This document shows, piece after piece, positions 17,371 through 25,866 of a stretch of DNA of 37,052 nt (within the stretch, counting starts at the first letter, position 1; each line of letters begins with the position of its first letter). Origin of the DNA: Candidatus Electronema nielsenii (GTDB lineage Bacteria; Desulfobacterota; Desulfobulbia; Desulfobulbales; Desulfobulbaceae). The notes below the pieces were generated by a model. That model made no database searches. It was not told the origin of the DNA and saw only the letters and a program-made list of their open reading frames with translations. The stretch is taken from the NCBI GenBank assembly GCA_026122915.1, contig JAGIXO010000005.1, positions 1 to 37,052 on the forward strand, in the 5' to 3' direction. Both the position numbers and the translations under genes were made by a program.

Positions 17371-18234
17371 TCAGGATTGAATAATTCCTATCTGACGCAT
17401 TAAGCTGAAATCATTTTCGTTGACATGAACTGTCAGTATTTTCCCCTTTGACATTGTAAAAATGTCAATACCATAATCCTCTATGAATTTTTCTGTAGGA
17501 GCTGCTCCGAGAAATTCTCCTTTGTGCGTTCCTGTTATCTTCCAGCGTACGGCGACCTTGTCGCCGTCAACCGCTTCCCGGTCAATACTGAATTTGATAT
17601 CCGGAAACGCGTTTCTAAGGTATTGAACAAAACCTTTGAACCCTTCAGGCCCGCGAAACGGTTCGGGTTGAGTCGGGATAATGAATTGAAAATGAAGATC
17701 GATAATCTCATCAATCACTTCAAGATGCCCTTGATTCATTACCTCATTGATATAGCGATGAGCGACTGCCAAATTGGCCTTCTCATCTGGAGGGGGCGGG
17801 GCGACCGGAAAAGGAAGCACCCCAAGCTGAACCATAAGCCCAACTGTATCCTCGTTTACCAACGCCTCAACAATCTTGCCATTTTTTATCCGATGCCAAG
17901 TCATTCCATCAATCTCAAACTTCTTGCCTGATGCTTGGATATCCCCTTTGACAGTATGCAGTGCTCCCCCTGTATGTGTGCCACCACCACGCCAGCGTGT
18001 GACAACGGTGTCTCCACTGGAGACCATGTCCTGAACATGAATGTAAAAATCAGAAAAGCAGGAATGCAGCATCATCACTAAATCCTTAAATCCATCTGGA
18101 CCTCTGTATGATTCAGGATGTGTCGGCAATGTAAATATGAAATCAGGAGACAATAATTCGTAAAGCGTGTCCATGTTCGCCATATTCATGATTTCTGTGA
18201 AATAGCGCCTTGCTATAAGTCTGTTTTCTTCCAT
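17371..18234 (-). CDS. Tandem ester-cyclase/SnoaL-like protein (two NTF2 domains)
   Basis: The 287-residue protein consists of two copies of the same NTF2/SnoaL domain joined by a Pro-rich linker (PFPVAPPPPDEK). Matching blocks are ARRYFTEIMN and AHRYINEVMN, LPTHPESYRGPDGFKDLV and IPTQPEPFRGPEGFKGFV, and VNEDTVGLMVQLGVL and VNENDFSLMRQIGII. This is the ester cyclase branch related to polyketide cyclases such as SnoaL, but the substrate is unknown. The first copy keeps DGMTWHRI and the second DYGIDIFTM, so the two pockets have diverged. A strong AGGAGGAGG about seven bases upstream supports the start. The fusion places two binding or catalytic sites on one chain. Confidence 0.85.
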   Translation of the reverse strand: MEENRLIARRYFTEIMNMANMDTLYELLSPDFIFTLPTHPESYRGPDGFKDLVMMLHSCFSDFYIHVQDMVSSGDTVVTRWRGGGTHTGGALHTVKGDIQASGKKFEIDGMTWHRIKNGKIVEALVNEDTVGLMVQLGVLPFPVAPPPPDEKANLAVAHRYINEVMNQGHLEVIDEIIDLHFQFIIPTQPEPFRGPEGFKGFVQYLRNAFPDIKFSIDREAVDGDKVAVRWKITGTHKGEFLGAAPTEKFIEDYGIDIFTMSKGKILTVHVNENDFSLMRQIGIIQS

Positions 18235-18284
18235 AGCAATATCCTCCTCCTGTCCTTGCTGTGTTTTTTTTGAAAAAATTAACC

Positions 18285-18665
18285 TTACTGATTTAACTGC
18301 TCAAGAAAAGGCTTGAACGGCACAGAATCATGGAAGTTTGACATATAGGCAATTTTTCCATCTCTAAAACGAAAGTAATTCATTACTTCAGCCTCTATTG
18401 GCACACCAGCAGCATTGGCTGCAGAAATATGAGAAACAACAGCTCCTTCATTTCCGCTGACTATGATATACCTTGGAATATTCTGAAACTTTGAATACAT
18501 CTTCCCCATTCCCTGCATCATTGGCCGCAAAGCTGCCAAGCCTTCAATATGCCCAGCCAGCTGCTCATCCATGACCATGTCATCGGCGAACAAATCGCAC
18601 CATTTATTCCAATCACCATTATTGGCATGCACGTAATACATCTCAATCAGCACTTTTGTTGTCAT
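18285..18665 (-). CDS. NTF2/SnoaL-like protein, 126 aa
   Basis: A single NTF2-like domain: LIEMYYVHANNGDWNKWCDLFADDMVMDEQLAGHIEGLAAL gives the two long helices, followed by beta strands PRYIIVSGNEGAVV and VEMNYFRFRDGKI-like structure with a C-terminal HDSVPFKPF. Similar proteins are annotated as nuclear transport factor 2 family or limonene-epoxide-hydrolase-like. The function is not known. Two adjacent ATG codons exist; the second (18665) has GGAGG five bases upstream and is preferred. It lies between the ThDP enzyme and the tandem ester-cyclase-like gene. Confidence 0.78.
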   Translation of the reverse strand: MTTKVLIEMYYVHANNGDWNKWCDLFADDMVMDEQLAGHIEGLAALRPMMQGMGKMYSKFQNIPRYIIVSGNEGAVVSHISAANAAGVPIEAEVMNYFRFRDGKIAYMSNFHDSVPFKPFLEQLNQ

Positions 18666-18703
18666 CATCGCCTCCCTTCCTTATGGTTTGTCTTCAACAG
18701 CAG

Positions 18704-20389
18704 TCAGCGCGGCACCTGACTGCCGATCATCATGTCAATCAAAAATGGTCCATCATGGGCCAATGCTTTTTCAATAGCCGGATGCACCTGATCCGGTGTT
18801 TCCACTTTCACCCCTGGCACACCCATTGACTGAGCCAAACTGACAAAGTCAATAACTGGATCCTTCAATGAGAAGGAATCAGGGAAGGCATGTTCCTTAA
18901 CTCCGACCTGATCTTTCCAGTATTGCAGAACATTGAGCTTCAAGAGCATGTAGCTCTGGTTGTTGCAGATGATGAACTTCGCCCCAATTTTGTGATGCGC
19001 CGCTGTCCACAGGGCTTGAATAGTGTACATGCTGGCACCGTCGCCGCTCACGCTGATGACCGTTTTCTCAGGGTTGGCTATTTTTGCTCCCAAAGCACCG
19101 GGAATGCCAACTCCCAGCGAGCCGCCGCGCACTTGGAAGAAATGGTTGGGCTTAGTCGGTGGACAGTAGCGGGTCAGCTGCGTGGAGGAAGTCAGAGCTT
19201 CATCAAAAATAATCGCATCCTCCGGCAGCAAGGCAGCCAGCTCTTCCATAAAGCGGGAGGGATGGAGCGGAATTTCATCGCGCACCGCGCTGTCTGCTGC
19301 AATCTGAGCAGCCCGTTTTTTTTCTTTGGCAACCCGCAGCTCTTCCGCACGGCCCGCAGCGGCCTGCTTCTGCTCGGCAGTCATGACCGTTGCAAGCGCA
19401 TCGGCGAGCAGCTGCATGGTCAGTTTCGGATCGCTGACGACACCGAGGTCAACCGGATGGTTCTTGGCGATTTCATGGGCATTCAAATCCACATGAATGA
19501 TTTTTGCATCAGGGGCATAAATGTTCTCCAACCTGCCGAAGACTTCCGGCACCATGTACGTGCCGCAGACAAAATTCACATCACCCTTGGAAGTGATCGG
19601 ATAGCTTGCCTCGCCGAACATGTGACCGGTCTGCCCCTGATACAGGGGATGAGTGTAGCTCATATTCAACTCGCCGGAATCCACGCTCCAGACCTCCGCG
19701 CCCAGCAGCTCGGCCAGCCGAGTCAGCTCCTCCTGAGCTCCGGAATACGCCACACCGTCGCCCATGAAAATCATCGGCTTGCGGGCGTTTGCCAGCAGCT
19801 CAACCGCCTGCTGGATGAAATCATCGCCCGGCACAACGCGAGTCGAGGGAATGAACGCCGGATACACCTCTTCCACCACCGGCATGTCCAAAAGATCAGC
19901 AGGCAGACAGACATAGACCGGCCCCATCGGCGGAGTGGCGGCGATTTTCACTGCCCGGCGCAGGACGCGCAAAGTGGATGCGGCATCCGTCACCATAGTG
20001 GCCCATTTTGTGACCGGCTTGGCAAAAGCTACCAAATCGCCGTACATCTGGGCTTCCAGCGGCAGATACTTCAGCCCGGCATCGCCGCCGATGATGACCA
20101 AAGGCGCGTGGCCGCGCATGGCTTGGTACATCGCGCCGATGGTGTTGCCCAAGCCGGGCGAGCTGTGTATCTGCACCAAGGCCGGTTTTTTTGTCGCTCT
20201 GGCATAACCATCGGCCATCATCAAAGCCACTGACTCCTGCAAGGTCAGGATGTACTTCATCTGCGGATAGGCGGCCAAGGCATCAAGAAAGCCCTGCTCG
20301 ACTGTGCCGGGATTGCCAAACATATGATCCATTCCGTCAGCAAGAAACTGCTCGATGATGGCGAAACGGTATGTTTTTTTATCGTTCAT
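18704..20389 (-). CDS. ThDP-dependent enzyme, benzoylformate decarboxylase-like
   Basis: The 561-residue protein has the three-domain layout of ThDP enzymes of the acetolactate synthase/2-oxoacid decarboxylase group. The N-terminal GNPGTVEQGFLDAL resembles benzoylformate decarboxylase, Glu52 (TLQESVALMMADGYA) activates the cofactor, and His75 in QIHSSPG matches the catalytic His of benzoylformate decarboxylase. The ThDP-binding motif runs from GDG (449-451) to NNQ (476-478). The likely reaction is decarboxylation of a 2-oxo acid to an aldehyde, or carboligation; acetolactate synthase itself is less likely. AAGGAG ten bases upstream lies within the end of the phosphatase gene, and the gap to that gene is five bases, showing co-translation. 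Confidence 0.88.
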   Translation of the reverse strand: MNDKKTYRFAIIEQFLADGMDHMFGNPGTVEQGFLDALAAYPQMKYILTLQESVALMMADGYARATKKPALVQIHSSPGLGNTIGAMYQAMRGHAPLVIIGGDAGLKYLPLEAQMYGDLVAFAKPVTKWATMVTDAASTLRVLRRAVKIAATPPMGPVYVCLPADLLDMPVVEEVYPAFIPSTRVVPGDDFIQQAVELLANARKPMIFMGDGVAYSGAQEELTRLAELLGAEVWSVDSGELNMSYTHPLYQGQTGHMFGEASYPITSKGDVNFVCGTYMVPEVFGRLENIYAPDAKIIHVDLNAHEIAKNHPVDLGVVSDPKLTMQLLADALATVMTAEQKQAAAGRAEELRVAKEKKRAAQIAADSAVRDEIPLHPSRFMEELAALLPEDAIIFDEALTSSTQLTRYCPPTKPNHFFQVRGGSLGVGIPGALGAKIANPEKTVISVSGDGASMYTIQALWTAAHHKIGAKFIICNNQSYMLLKLNVLQYWKDQVGVKEHAFPDSFSLKDPVIDFVSLAQSMGVPGVKVETPDQVHPAIEKALAHDGPFLIDMMIGSQVPR

Positions 20390-20394
20390 TTTAC

Positions 20395-22452
20395 TCAGGC
20401 TCCTTGCTGCTTCTGTTGTCTGGCCACATCAGCGTTTTTGTTTTCTGCTCCCCATCTGATCATCAGCATGGTGATGTCATCTGACTGAGGTTCTTGCACT
20501 GCATGTGCTCTGACCTCACGCAAAATACCGTCAATTACTTCCTTGCAGGGTTTGTCTTGCATACTGAAAAAACTTTCAAGCAATCTTTTATCGCCGAACA
20601 ACTGCTCTTCTTTGTTCATGGCTTCTGTTACGCCGTCAGTGCAGAGGAAGATTGCTTCGCCCGGCGGAAGAACAGCCGAAAATTCCTTATAGCTGATGCC
20701 AAGCGTGGAACCAACCGGAGGACCGCTCACATCTTTTCTGAAGAAAGGGGCGTTGCCGCCATTTGTGAACAGAGGCTGCGGCGCATGACCGCAATTCACA
20801 TAACATAACTCACCAGTAGTGACATCAAGAATACCAAAAAATAAGGTGACGTAATCTAAATTTTGATTGTCATAGCAAAGAAATTTATTGAGCTGGTTAA
20901 TTATTTCTCCAGGTGAATCACATCTATCATTTTGAAGGAAGCTGATGTCGATTAACTTTTTAACAACCGTCATCATTAAAGCAGCAGGAACTCCCTTGCC
21001 AACAACATCTCCAATCGCAATGCAGATATGCTTTTCGTCAATTTCAAAGAAATTATACAAATCACCGCCAACTTCCCGTGCAGGAAATATTTCCGCATGA
21101 ATTTCAATCTTCTTTTCTGGAGGGCAGGAAAAATTTCTTGGCAAGCTGCGATGCTGGATATCTCTGGCGACATTTAGTTCTTTTTCTATTCCTAACAATT
21201 TTCTATGCGATTCAAACAACTCAGAAATTCTTACAAACCAATTTAGCCAATATTCTGGTACATCTGGAATGACTATTTTTTCATTCTTTGTTTCCTTTTC
21301 TATATATCTTACTAATTCTTCAGCAGGATATATTAATTCTTTAAAAGTTATTTTTTTAGTATAAAAAATAATTATCAACAAAGCAGTCAATAGAATAAAA
21401 AATACAGTCGCTACTCTTGAAATAATCAATTTAAAATAAGTACCTTTTTCGGAAATAAAAATAATCCTCCAACGAGGAGCATTTTCTATCCTATTCCAAA
21501 TATATAAATAAGAATATATTCTCAATATACTGAGAGGTTCTTGTTCTTTATTTAATATATTTTCTTGCATTTTACCTGGGATAATATCTTCTATTTTGTA
21601 AATTTTTTCAAAAGAAAGATCGGGGGAAGCAATCACCTGGTTATATTCATTTACAATTAAAAGTGACCCTTTTGTATCATCAAAATTATTTACATATTTA
21701 TTTAGATATCCACTAAGTTTCTCTAATGTAATATCAATTCCTATAACACCAATAAGTTTATTATCTACATAAACTGGTTTTAATGCTGTAAACATTAATC
21801 CTTTTCCGAATACATCGTAATATGGACCATATAACCAGATTTCTATTTTTTTGTTTTTTTCAAAAAAGATCTTGCATTTTTCAAGGAAAATCGATTGTTT
21901 TTCAAAATTCTTAAAACTGACTAGTTTTGATGTAGTCCATGGATAAATATTCTTAAAATTATTTACAGACAAATAGTATATCCATTCAGAATTTTTTATA
22001 TTATGCTTTGTTGACTCAAACAAAGGATTCAAACTTATTGACATATTAATCTCATCTCTTAATTTTACAGAAAAATCAAGAGGATTCCCTTCTCCTATAA
22101 TATTTCCTGTATATTTCCTGTATTGATATGGAATGTTATCAAGACTGTATATATTATCATTCATTGATAATGAATTTAAAATCTTACTATTACCAGAAGA
22201 CTCAAGTCCTATAAAAAAGTTTTCCGCTTTAATTTGCATTGAATTTATATTTGAATTTATATTCAACATAAAATTATCAACAGCCATTGTTCTTGATTTA
22301 ATTCCTTCAATTATTCTTGTGTTATTATTGCTTATTATTTGATGTATCTCGATCAATGCAAGAAAAATAGATATAAATAATACAACTGTAAACACAATGA
22401 ACATTTTTCTGTTGTATCGTGATATAAAATTTTTTTTTGAATTTTTCATCAT
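20395..22452 (-). CDS. Membrane SpoIIE/PP2C phosphatase with Cache sensor
   Basis: This 685-residue protein is a membrane sensor phosphatase. A first membrane helix lies at about 15-37. An extracytoplasmic Cache region follows, up to about 340, with a core around 205-250 that includes GPYYDVFGKGLMFTALKPV. The second helix is at about 342-363, followed by a HAMP/coiled-coil linker and the PP2C domain. The PP2C metal-binding motifs are present: GGDLYN (462), GDVVGKGVPAAL (481), CTDGVTEAM (604) and DDITMLMI (658). It should dephosphorylate STAS antagonists, opposing the RsbW-like kinase encoded just upstream. The start is uncertain: ATG 22452 is chosen, but ATG 22449 and TTG 22491 (overlapping the kinase gene) are possible, and none has a good ribosome binding site. 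The sensor half (about 21180-22450) is much AT-richer than the phosphatase half. Confidence 0.9.
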   Translation of the reverse strand: MMKNSKKNFISRYNRKMFIVFTVVLFISIFLALIEIHQIISNNNTRIIEGIKSRTMAVDNFMLNINSNINSMQIKAENFFIGLESSGNSKILNSLSMNDNIYSLDNIPYQYRKYTGNIIGEGNPLDFSVKLRDEINMSISLNPLFESTKHNIKNSEWIYYLSVNNFKNIYPWTTSKLVSFKNFEKQSIFLEKCKIFFEKNKKIEIWLYGPYYDVFGKGLMFTALKPVYVDNKLIGVIGIDITLEKLSGYLNKYVNNFDDTKGSLLIVNEYNQVIASPDLSFEKIYKIEDIIPGKMQENILNKEQEPLSILRIYSYLYIWNRIENAPRWRIIFISEKGTYFKLIISRVATVFFILLTALLIIIFYTKKITFKELIYPAEELVRYIEKETKNEKIVIPDVPEYWLNWFVRISELFESHRKLLGIEKELNVARDIQHRSLPRNFSCPPEKKIEIHAEIFPAREVGGDLYNFFEIDEKHICIAIGDVVGKGVPAALMMTVVKKLIDISFLQNDRCDSPGEIINQLNKFLCYDNQNLDYVTLFFGILDVTTGELCYVNCGHAPQPLFTNGGNAPFFRKDVSGPPVGSTLGISYKEFSAVLPPGEAIFLCTDGVTEAMNKEEQLFGDKRLLESFFSMQDKPCKEVIDGILREVRAHAVQEPQSDDITMLMIRWGAENKNADVARQQKQQGA

Positions 22453-22484
22453 ATTATATATGTATAATTTGCAATTGATTGTTT

Positions 22485-22910
22485 TTAACAAAAATTTACA
22501 TTAAGACAATTTACATTAAATCCATCCATATATTCATATCTAAATTCGTCAACGCCTGTTATTGCAAGATAGATACCGAGTCCTCCGATGCGCCGCTCTT
22601 CAGTAGGTTTACTCAAACACGCTTTCTCCATCTCCAGCTTATGTCGTGGATCAAAAGGAACACCTTGATCCCTCAGTTGAATAATCAGAGAGTTTTTTTT
22701 AATTTCACAAGCCATGAATATTTTCGCGTCCTCCTCGTTCAGACCGCTGTAGAGGATAATGTTGGTTGCAATCTCGTCCACCGCCAGCTGAAGCTTGTAG
22801 AGCTTCTTTTTATCTATCGGCAAACCGGCGGCAGCGGTAGCCACATAATCCCGCATGTCCTTCAGTGCATCCAAGCTGACCGGAAATGCCTTTTCTTCTG
22901 AGAGCGGCAT
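22485..22910 (-). CDS. RsbW-like anti-sigma/serine kinase
   Basis: The 141-residue protein is a GHKL-fold serine kinase of the RsbW/SpoIIAB group (HATPase_c_2). The N-box is VDEIATNIILYS (about 44-55), the G1 region is LRDQGVPFDP (Asp81), and the G2 box is GGLGIYLAI (109-117). Such kinases phosphorylate STAS proteins and hold a sigma factor or another target in a switch. No sigma factor gene is in the window, so the target is unknown. ATG 22910 has GGAGG five bases upstream, which is better than the GTG at 22946. With two STAS genes and the PP2C phosphatase it makes up a complete partner-switching set. Confidence 0.88.
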   Translation of the reverse strand: MPLSEEKAFPVSLDALKDMRDYVATAAAGLPIDKKKLYKLQLAVDEIATNIILYSGLNEEDAKIFMACEIKKNSLIIQLRDQGVPFDPRHKLEMEKACLSKPTEERRIGGLGIYLAITGVDEFRYEYMDGFNVNCLNVNFC

Positions 22911-22961
22911 GGCTCCTCCAAGGCCAAGGCGGCGGAAACACTCCACCCCTTGGCCGACGAA

Positions 22962-23303
22962 TCAGAACTTTTCTACAACAGCTGCGTCGTAGCTGTCTAA
23001 CATGGTCACGCTGTGCTCCAGACCGGTCATAGTGATGGTGTCAACAACCTGCTCTTGGGCCTCGATCACGTAAATATCCACCGAGCTGCCGAGCTTCTGC
23101 TTGGCAAAAACTAAAACTCTCAGACCTGCGCTGGCCATGAAGGACAGGCCGCCCAGCAGCAGAGCAACGCGTTTGGCCTTATTCGCAATAGCTTGTCCGA
23201 TAAGCCCTTCAAATTCTCGATAAGTGCTGGAATCCAGCTTGCCGCTCAGAGTTATTCTCGCAACACCATTCGAGGTCATATCCAAAGATGATTCAAAACT
23301 CAT
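22962..23303 (-). CDS. STAS-domain antagonist (RsbV-like), downstream copy
   Basis: The 113-residue protein is a single STAS domain: SLDMTSNGVARITLSGKLD, then VALLLGGLSFMASAGLRVLV with the Ser of the SAGLR loop in the usual phosphorylation position, and DIYVIEAQEQVVDTITMTGL. In partner switching, the unphosphorylated form binds the RsbW-like kinase and frees its target. Its loop reads FMASAGLR, whereas the other STAS protein of the operon has FMSSAGLR, so the kinase or phosphatase may treat them differently. The ATG at 23303 has AGGAGA seven bases upstream and is preferred over the upstream in-frame codons at 23327 and 23324. Confidence 0.9.
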   Translation of the reverse strand: MSFESSLDMTSNGVARITLSGKLDSSTYREFEGLIGQAIANKAKRVALLLGGLSFMASAGLRVLVFAKQKLGSSVDIYVIEAQEQVVDTITMTGLEHSVTMLDSYDAAVVEKF

Positions 23304-23323
23304 GTTCCATTCTCCTGTTGTCA

Positions 23324-25519
23324 TCAATTGTTCTTCCTTCCGACCAGAACAAACACTGAACGCCCGCCTGCAATGACCTGATGCTGATCATCCAGCACCG
23401 GCTCCTCGCCATGCGCAAAAATATCCTGCGGCGAGGCCATGCTGGTGTTGACCGCCATGCGCCATGTGTATTCAGGCGGCAGGACAGGCAGCTCAAACGG
23501 CAGGGCATCCCAGTGCATGTTCATGGCCACGTAAATGAAATCATCTGCGCCGTATTCTTCTTTCTTCTTGACATACTGGCCGTTGAGCATGAAAGCGACC
23601 ACATTGCCGCTCCAATCGGCATTCCATGCTTGGGTGCCGTGCCATGTGATGTCGGCATAGCCGGTGCCTTTCCAGTCCTGATTGCTGAAGTAATGGCTGT
23701 TCCGCAGAATCGAATGAGCGTGGCGGAAGGCGATGATCTGCTTGAAGAAGCGCAGCAGCTCGCTGTTCTTTTCCGTCAGCGACCAGTCCAGCCAGTTCAG
23801 CTCATTGTCATGACAATAGGTGTTGCTGTTGCCGTACTTGGTGCTGCCGACCTCGTCGCCTTGCAGGATCATCGGCACGCCTTGGCTGACCATGAGCATG
23901 GTCACGGCGTTTTTGATCTGCCGCCGCCGCAGGGCGTTGATGCCCGGATCGTCGGTCTCGCCTTCCCAGCCGCAGTTCCAGCTGTTGTTGTCGTTGTCCC
24001 CGTCCTGATTATTTTGTAAATTTGCCTCGTTGTGCTTGCCGTTGTAGGCCACTGTATCATACAGGGTGAAGCCGTCATGACAGGAAATGAAATTGATCGA
24101 GGCGGTTGGCCCGCGCGACCCGTACAGGCCCGGCGACCCTTGCAGCACTTGGCTCATCGCCCCGGCCTGTCCTTGATCGCCTTTCAGGAAACGGCGCAGG
24201 GTGTCGCGGCTCTTGCCGTTCCATTCCGACCAGCGGCCATAGTTTGGAAAGGAGCCGACCTGATACAGCCCGCCTGCGTCCCACGCCTCGGCAATCAGCT
24301 TGCATTTGCCCAGCACCGGGTCAAAGGCCAAGGCCTCCAGCAGCGGCGGATTGTCCATCGGCGCGCCAAATGCGTTGCGGCTGAGGATGGAGGCGAGATC
24401 AAAGCGGAAGCCGTCAATGTGGTACTCAGATGCCCAGTAGCGCAGAGCGTCAAGAATCATGCCACGCACAATCGGGTCGTTGCAGTTGAGAGAATTGCCC
24501 GTGCCGCTGAAATTTTGGTAGTATCCTTCCGGCGTGAGCATGTAGTAAGTCTGATTGTCAATTCCCTTGTAGGAAATGACCGGTCCGCGATGATCGCCTT
24601 CCGCCGTGTGGTTGAAGACGACATCCAAAATGATCTCAATGCCGTGCCGGTGCAGCTCCTTGACCAAGGTTTTGAGTTCATCAGCGACCATGGTGCCATC
24701 GCCGGTTTTGCCGGTCGCCGCAAAGCCTGCCTTTGGCGCGAAGAAGCCTACGGTGGAATACCCCCAGTAGTTCATCTTCACCCATCTGCCTGTGGCCTCG
24801 TCGTATTTGGAGAACTCGAACTCATCAAACTCGTAGATCGGCATCAGCTCGACGCAGTTGATGCCCAGCTCTTTGAGATAGGGGATTTTCTCCCGCATTC
24901 CGGCAAAGGTGCCTGCCCGGCCTTCCCGCACCCCGGATGACGGATGCTTGGTGAAGCCGCGCACATGCGCCTCGTAGATCACCAAGTCTTCCTTGGGGAT
25001 TTCCGGCGGCCTGTCGCCTTCCCAGTCAAAGTCGTCAAAAATGATCCGGCTGCGGTGCGGATAAGGATCGCTCCAGTCCGGCATCTTGCCCCATTCGTCG
25101 CGTCCGCCGATGGCCTTGGCGTAAGGATCCATCAGGGTTCTGGCCGGATCAAAGCGGAAGAAGCCCGGCTTGCCCTGCTCGCTGTGCGGATAGGCCGGAT
25201 TGTCCATGCGGAAGCCGTATTCGATCTCCTCATGATCCAAATCCAGCACGGTCATGGTGAACACATTGCCGATCCGAAAATCAGCCCAGTCCGGCTCCCT
25301 GCTGGCCGCTTTGAGGAACTGGCCCCGGAACGGGATCACAGCATACGGCTCCCGCTCGCCCCGCCGGAAGAGCAGCAGGCAGCAATAGCTGGCGTTGCGG
25401 GAGAAGACCGAAAAATTGATGCCGCCTGGCACGAGCGTGGCCCCGAAAGGATAGGGCTTGCCGGGCCTCAGCTTGAACTCTTGGAAAAGATGGGTTGGAT
25501 GAACGTCAATCCTGTCCAT
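23324..25519 (-). CDS. glgX: Glycogen debranching enzyme (GlgX/isoamylase type)
   Basis: The 731-residue protein hydrolyses alpha-1,6 branches of glycogen or limit dextrins. An N-terminal CBM48 domain (FGATLVPGGINFSVFSRNA onward) is followed by the GH13 barrel. The nucleophile is Asp374 (DGFRFDLAS), the acid/base is Glu411 (LIAEAWDAG), the third acidic residue is Asp482 (FISCHDGFTL), and VVFNHTAEG is the first GH13 motif. It is embedded in a regulatory operon between two STAS genes, not in a glg biosynthesis operon, so debranching is probably tied to the partner-switching circuit. The stop overlaps the next gene's long frame by four bases, and the start is three bases after the preceding STAS gene. 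GH13_11 debranching is the likely activity. Confidence 0.94.
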   Translation of the reverse strand: MDRIDVHPTHLFQEFKLRPGKPYPFGATLVPGGINFSVFSRNASYCCLLLFRRGEREPYAVIPFRGQFLKAASREPDWADFRIGNVFTMTVLDLDHEEIEYGFRMDNPAYPHSEQGKPGFFRFDPARTLMDPYAKAIGGRDEWGKMPDWSDPYPHRSRIIFDDFDWEGDRPPEIPKEDLVIYEAHVRGFTKHPSSGVREGRAGTFAGMREKIPYLKELGINCVELMPIYEFDEFEFSKYDEATGRWVKMNYWGYSTVGFFAPKAGFAATGKTGDGTMVADELKTLVKELHRHGIEIILDVVFNHTAEGDHRGPVISYKGIDNQTYYMLTPEGYYQNFSGTGNSLNCNDPIVRGMILDALRYWASEYHIDGFRFDLASILSRNAFGAPMDNPPLLEALAFDPVLGKCKLIAEAWDAGGLYQVGSFPNYGRWSEWNGKSRDTLRRFLKGDQGQAGAMSQVLQGSPGLYGSRGPTASINFISCHDGFTLYDTVAYNGKHNEANLQNNQDGDNDNNSWNCGWEGETDDPGINALRRRQIKNAVTMLMVSQGVPMILQGDEVGSTKYGNSNTYCHDNELNWLDWSLTEKNSELLRFFKQIIAFRHAHSILRNSHYFSNQDWKGTGYADITWHGTQAWNADWSGNVVAFMLNGQYVKKKEEYGADDFIYVAMNMHWDALPFELPVLPPEYTWRMAVNTSMASPQDIFAHGEEPVLDDQHQVIAGGRSVFVLVGRKNN

Positions 25520-25522
25520 GTC

Positions 25523-25864
25523 TCAGCCCAGCCCTTGGAAACCGGCTTCAACAGTATCGAAGACTTGAAAAAAGGGCAGAAACCCGGTCGCCTCCATGTT
25601 GTCCCTGATGCCGTCGGGCAGCGCGGCCAAAGCGACAGTTTTGCTCTGCCCCTGCTGCGTCTGCTGATGCGTGACCAGCATGGCCCGCAGCCCTGCGCTG
25701 GACATGAACGAAACTTGGCTCAGGTCAAGCAGCACTATGTCTGCCTCACACAGAACTTCCAGCATCTTTGTTTGAAAGGCGGGCGCGGTCTTGCCGTCAA
25801 TGAAGCCGCAAGTTATGACCAGTGTCACCTTGTCTGCCTGTTTGACAGTTATCTCCATGTCCAT
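25523..25864 (-). CDS. STAS-domain antagonist (RsbV-like), upstream copy
   Basis: The 113-residue STAS domain has VTLVITCGFIDGKTAPAFQ, then IVLLDLSQVSFMSSAGLRAML with the canonical SSAGLR phospho-serine loop, and a last helix. It is the second substrate candidate of the RsbW-like kinase in the operon. GGAGG lies nine bases before the ATG. The gene is separated by only two and three bases from its neighbours (the AGE-fold gene and glgX), so strict co-expression with sugar enzymes is expected. In the Synechocystis icfG cluster, as I recall, two STAS proteins likewise flank a glgX-type gene. Confidence 0.9.
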   Translation of the reverse strand: MDMEITVKQADKVTLVITCGFIDGKTAPAFQTKMLEVLCEADIVLLDLSQVSFMSSAGLRAMLVTHQQTQQGQSKTVALAALPDGIRDNMEATGFLPFFQVFDTVEAGFQGLG

Positions 25865-25866
25865 GC

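Noticed and set aside
18890-20233. Long plus-strand open frame of 447 codons opposite the ThDP enzyme gene
   Set aside because: It is antisense to a gene with full family motifs, has a composition typical of a reverse-frame shadow (His, Arg and Gln rich) and no recognisable domain.
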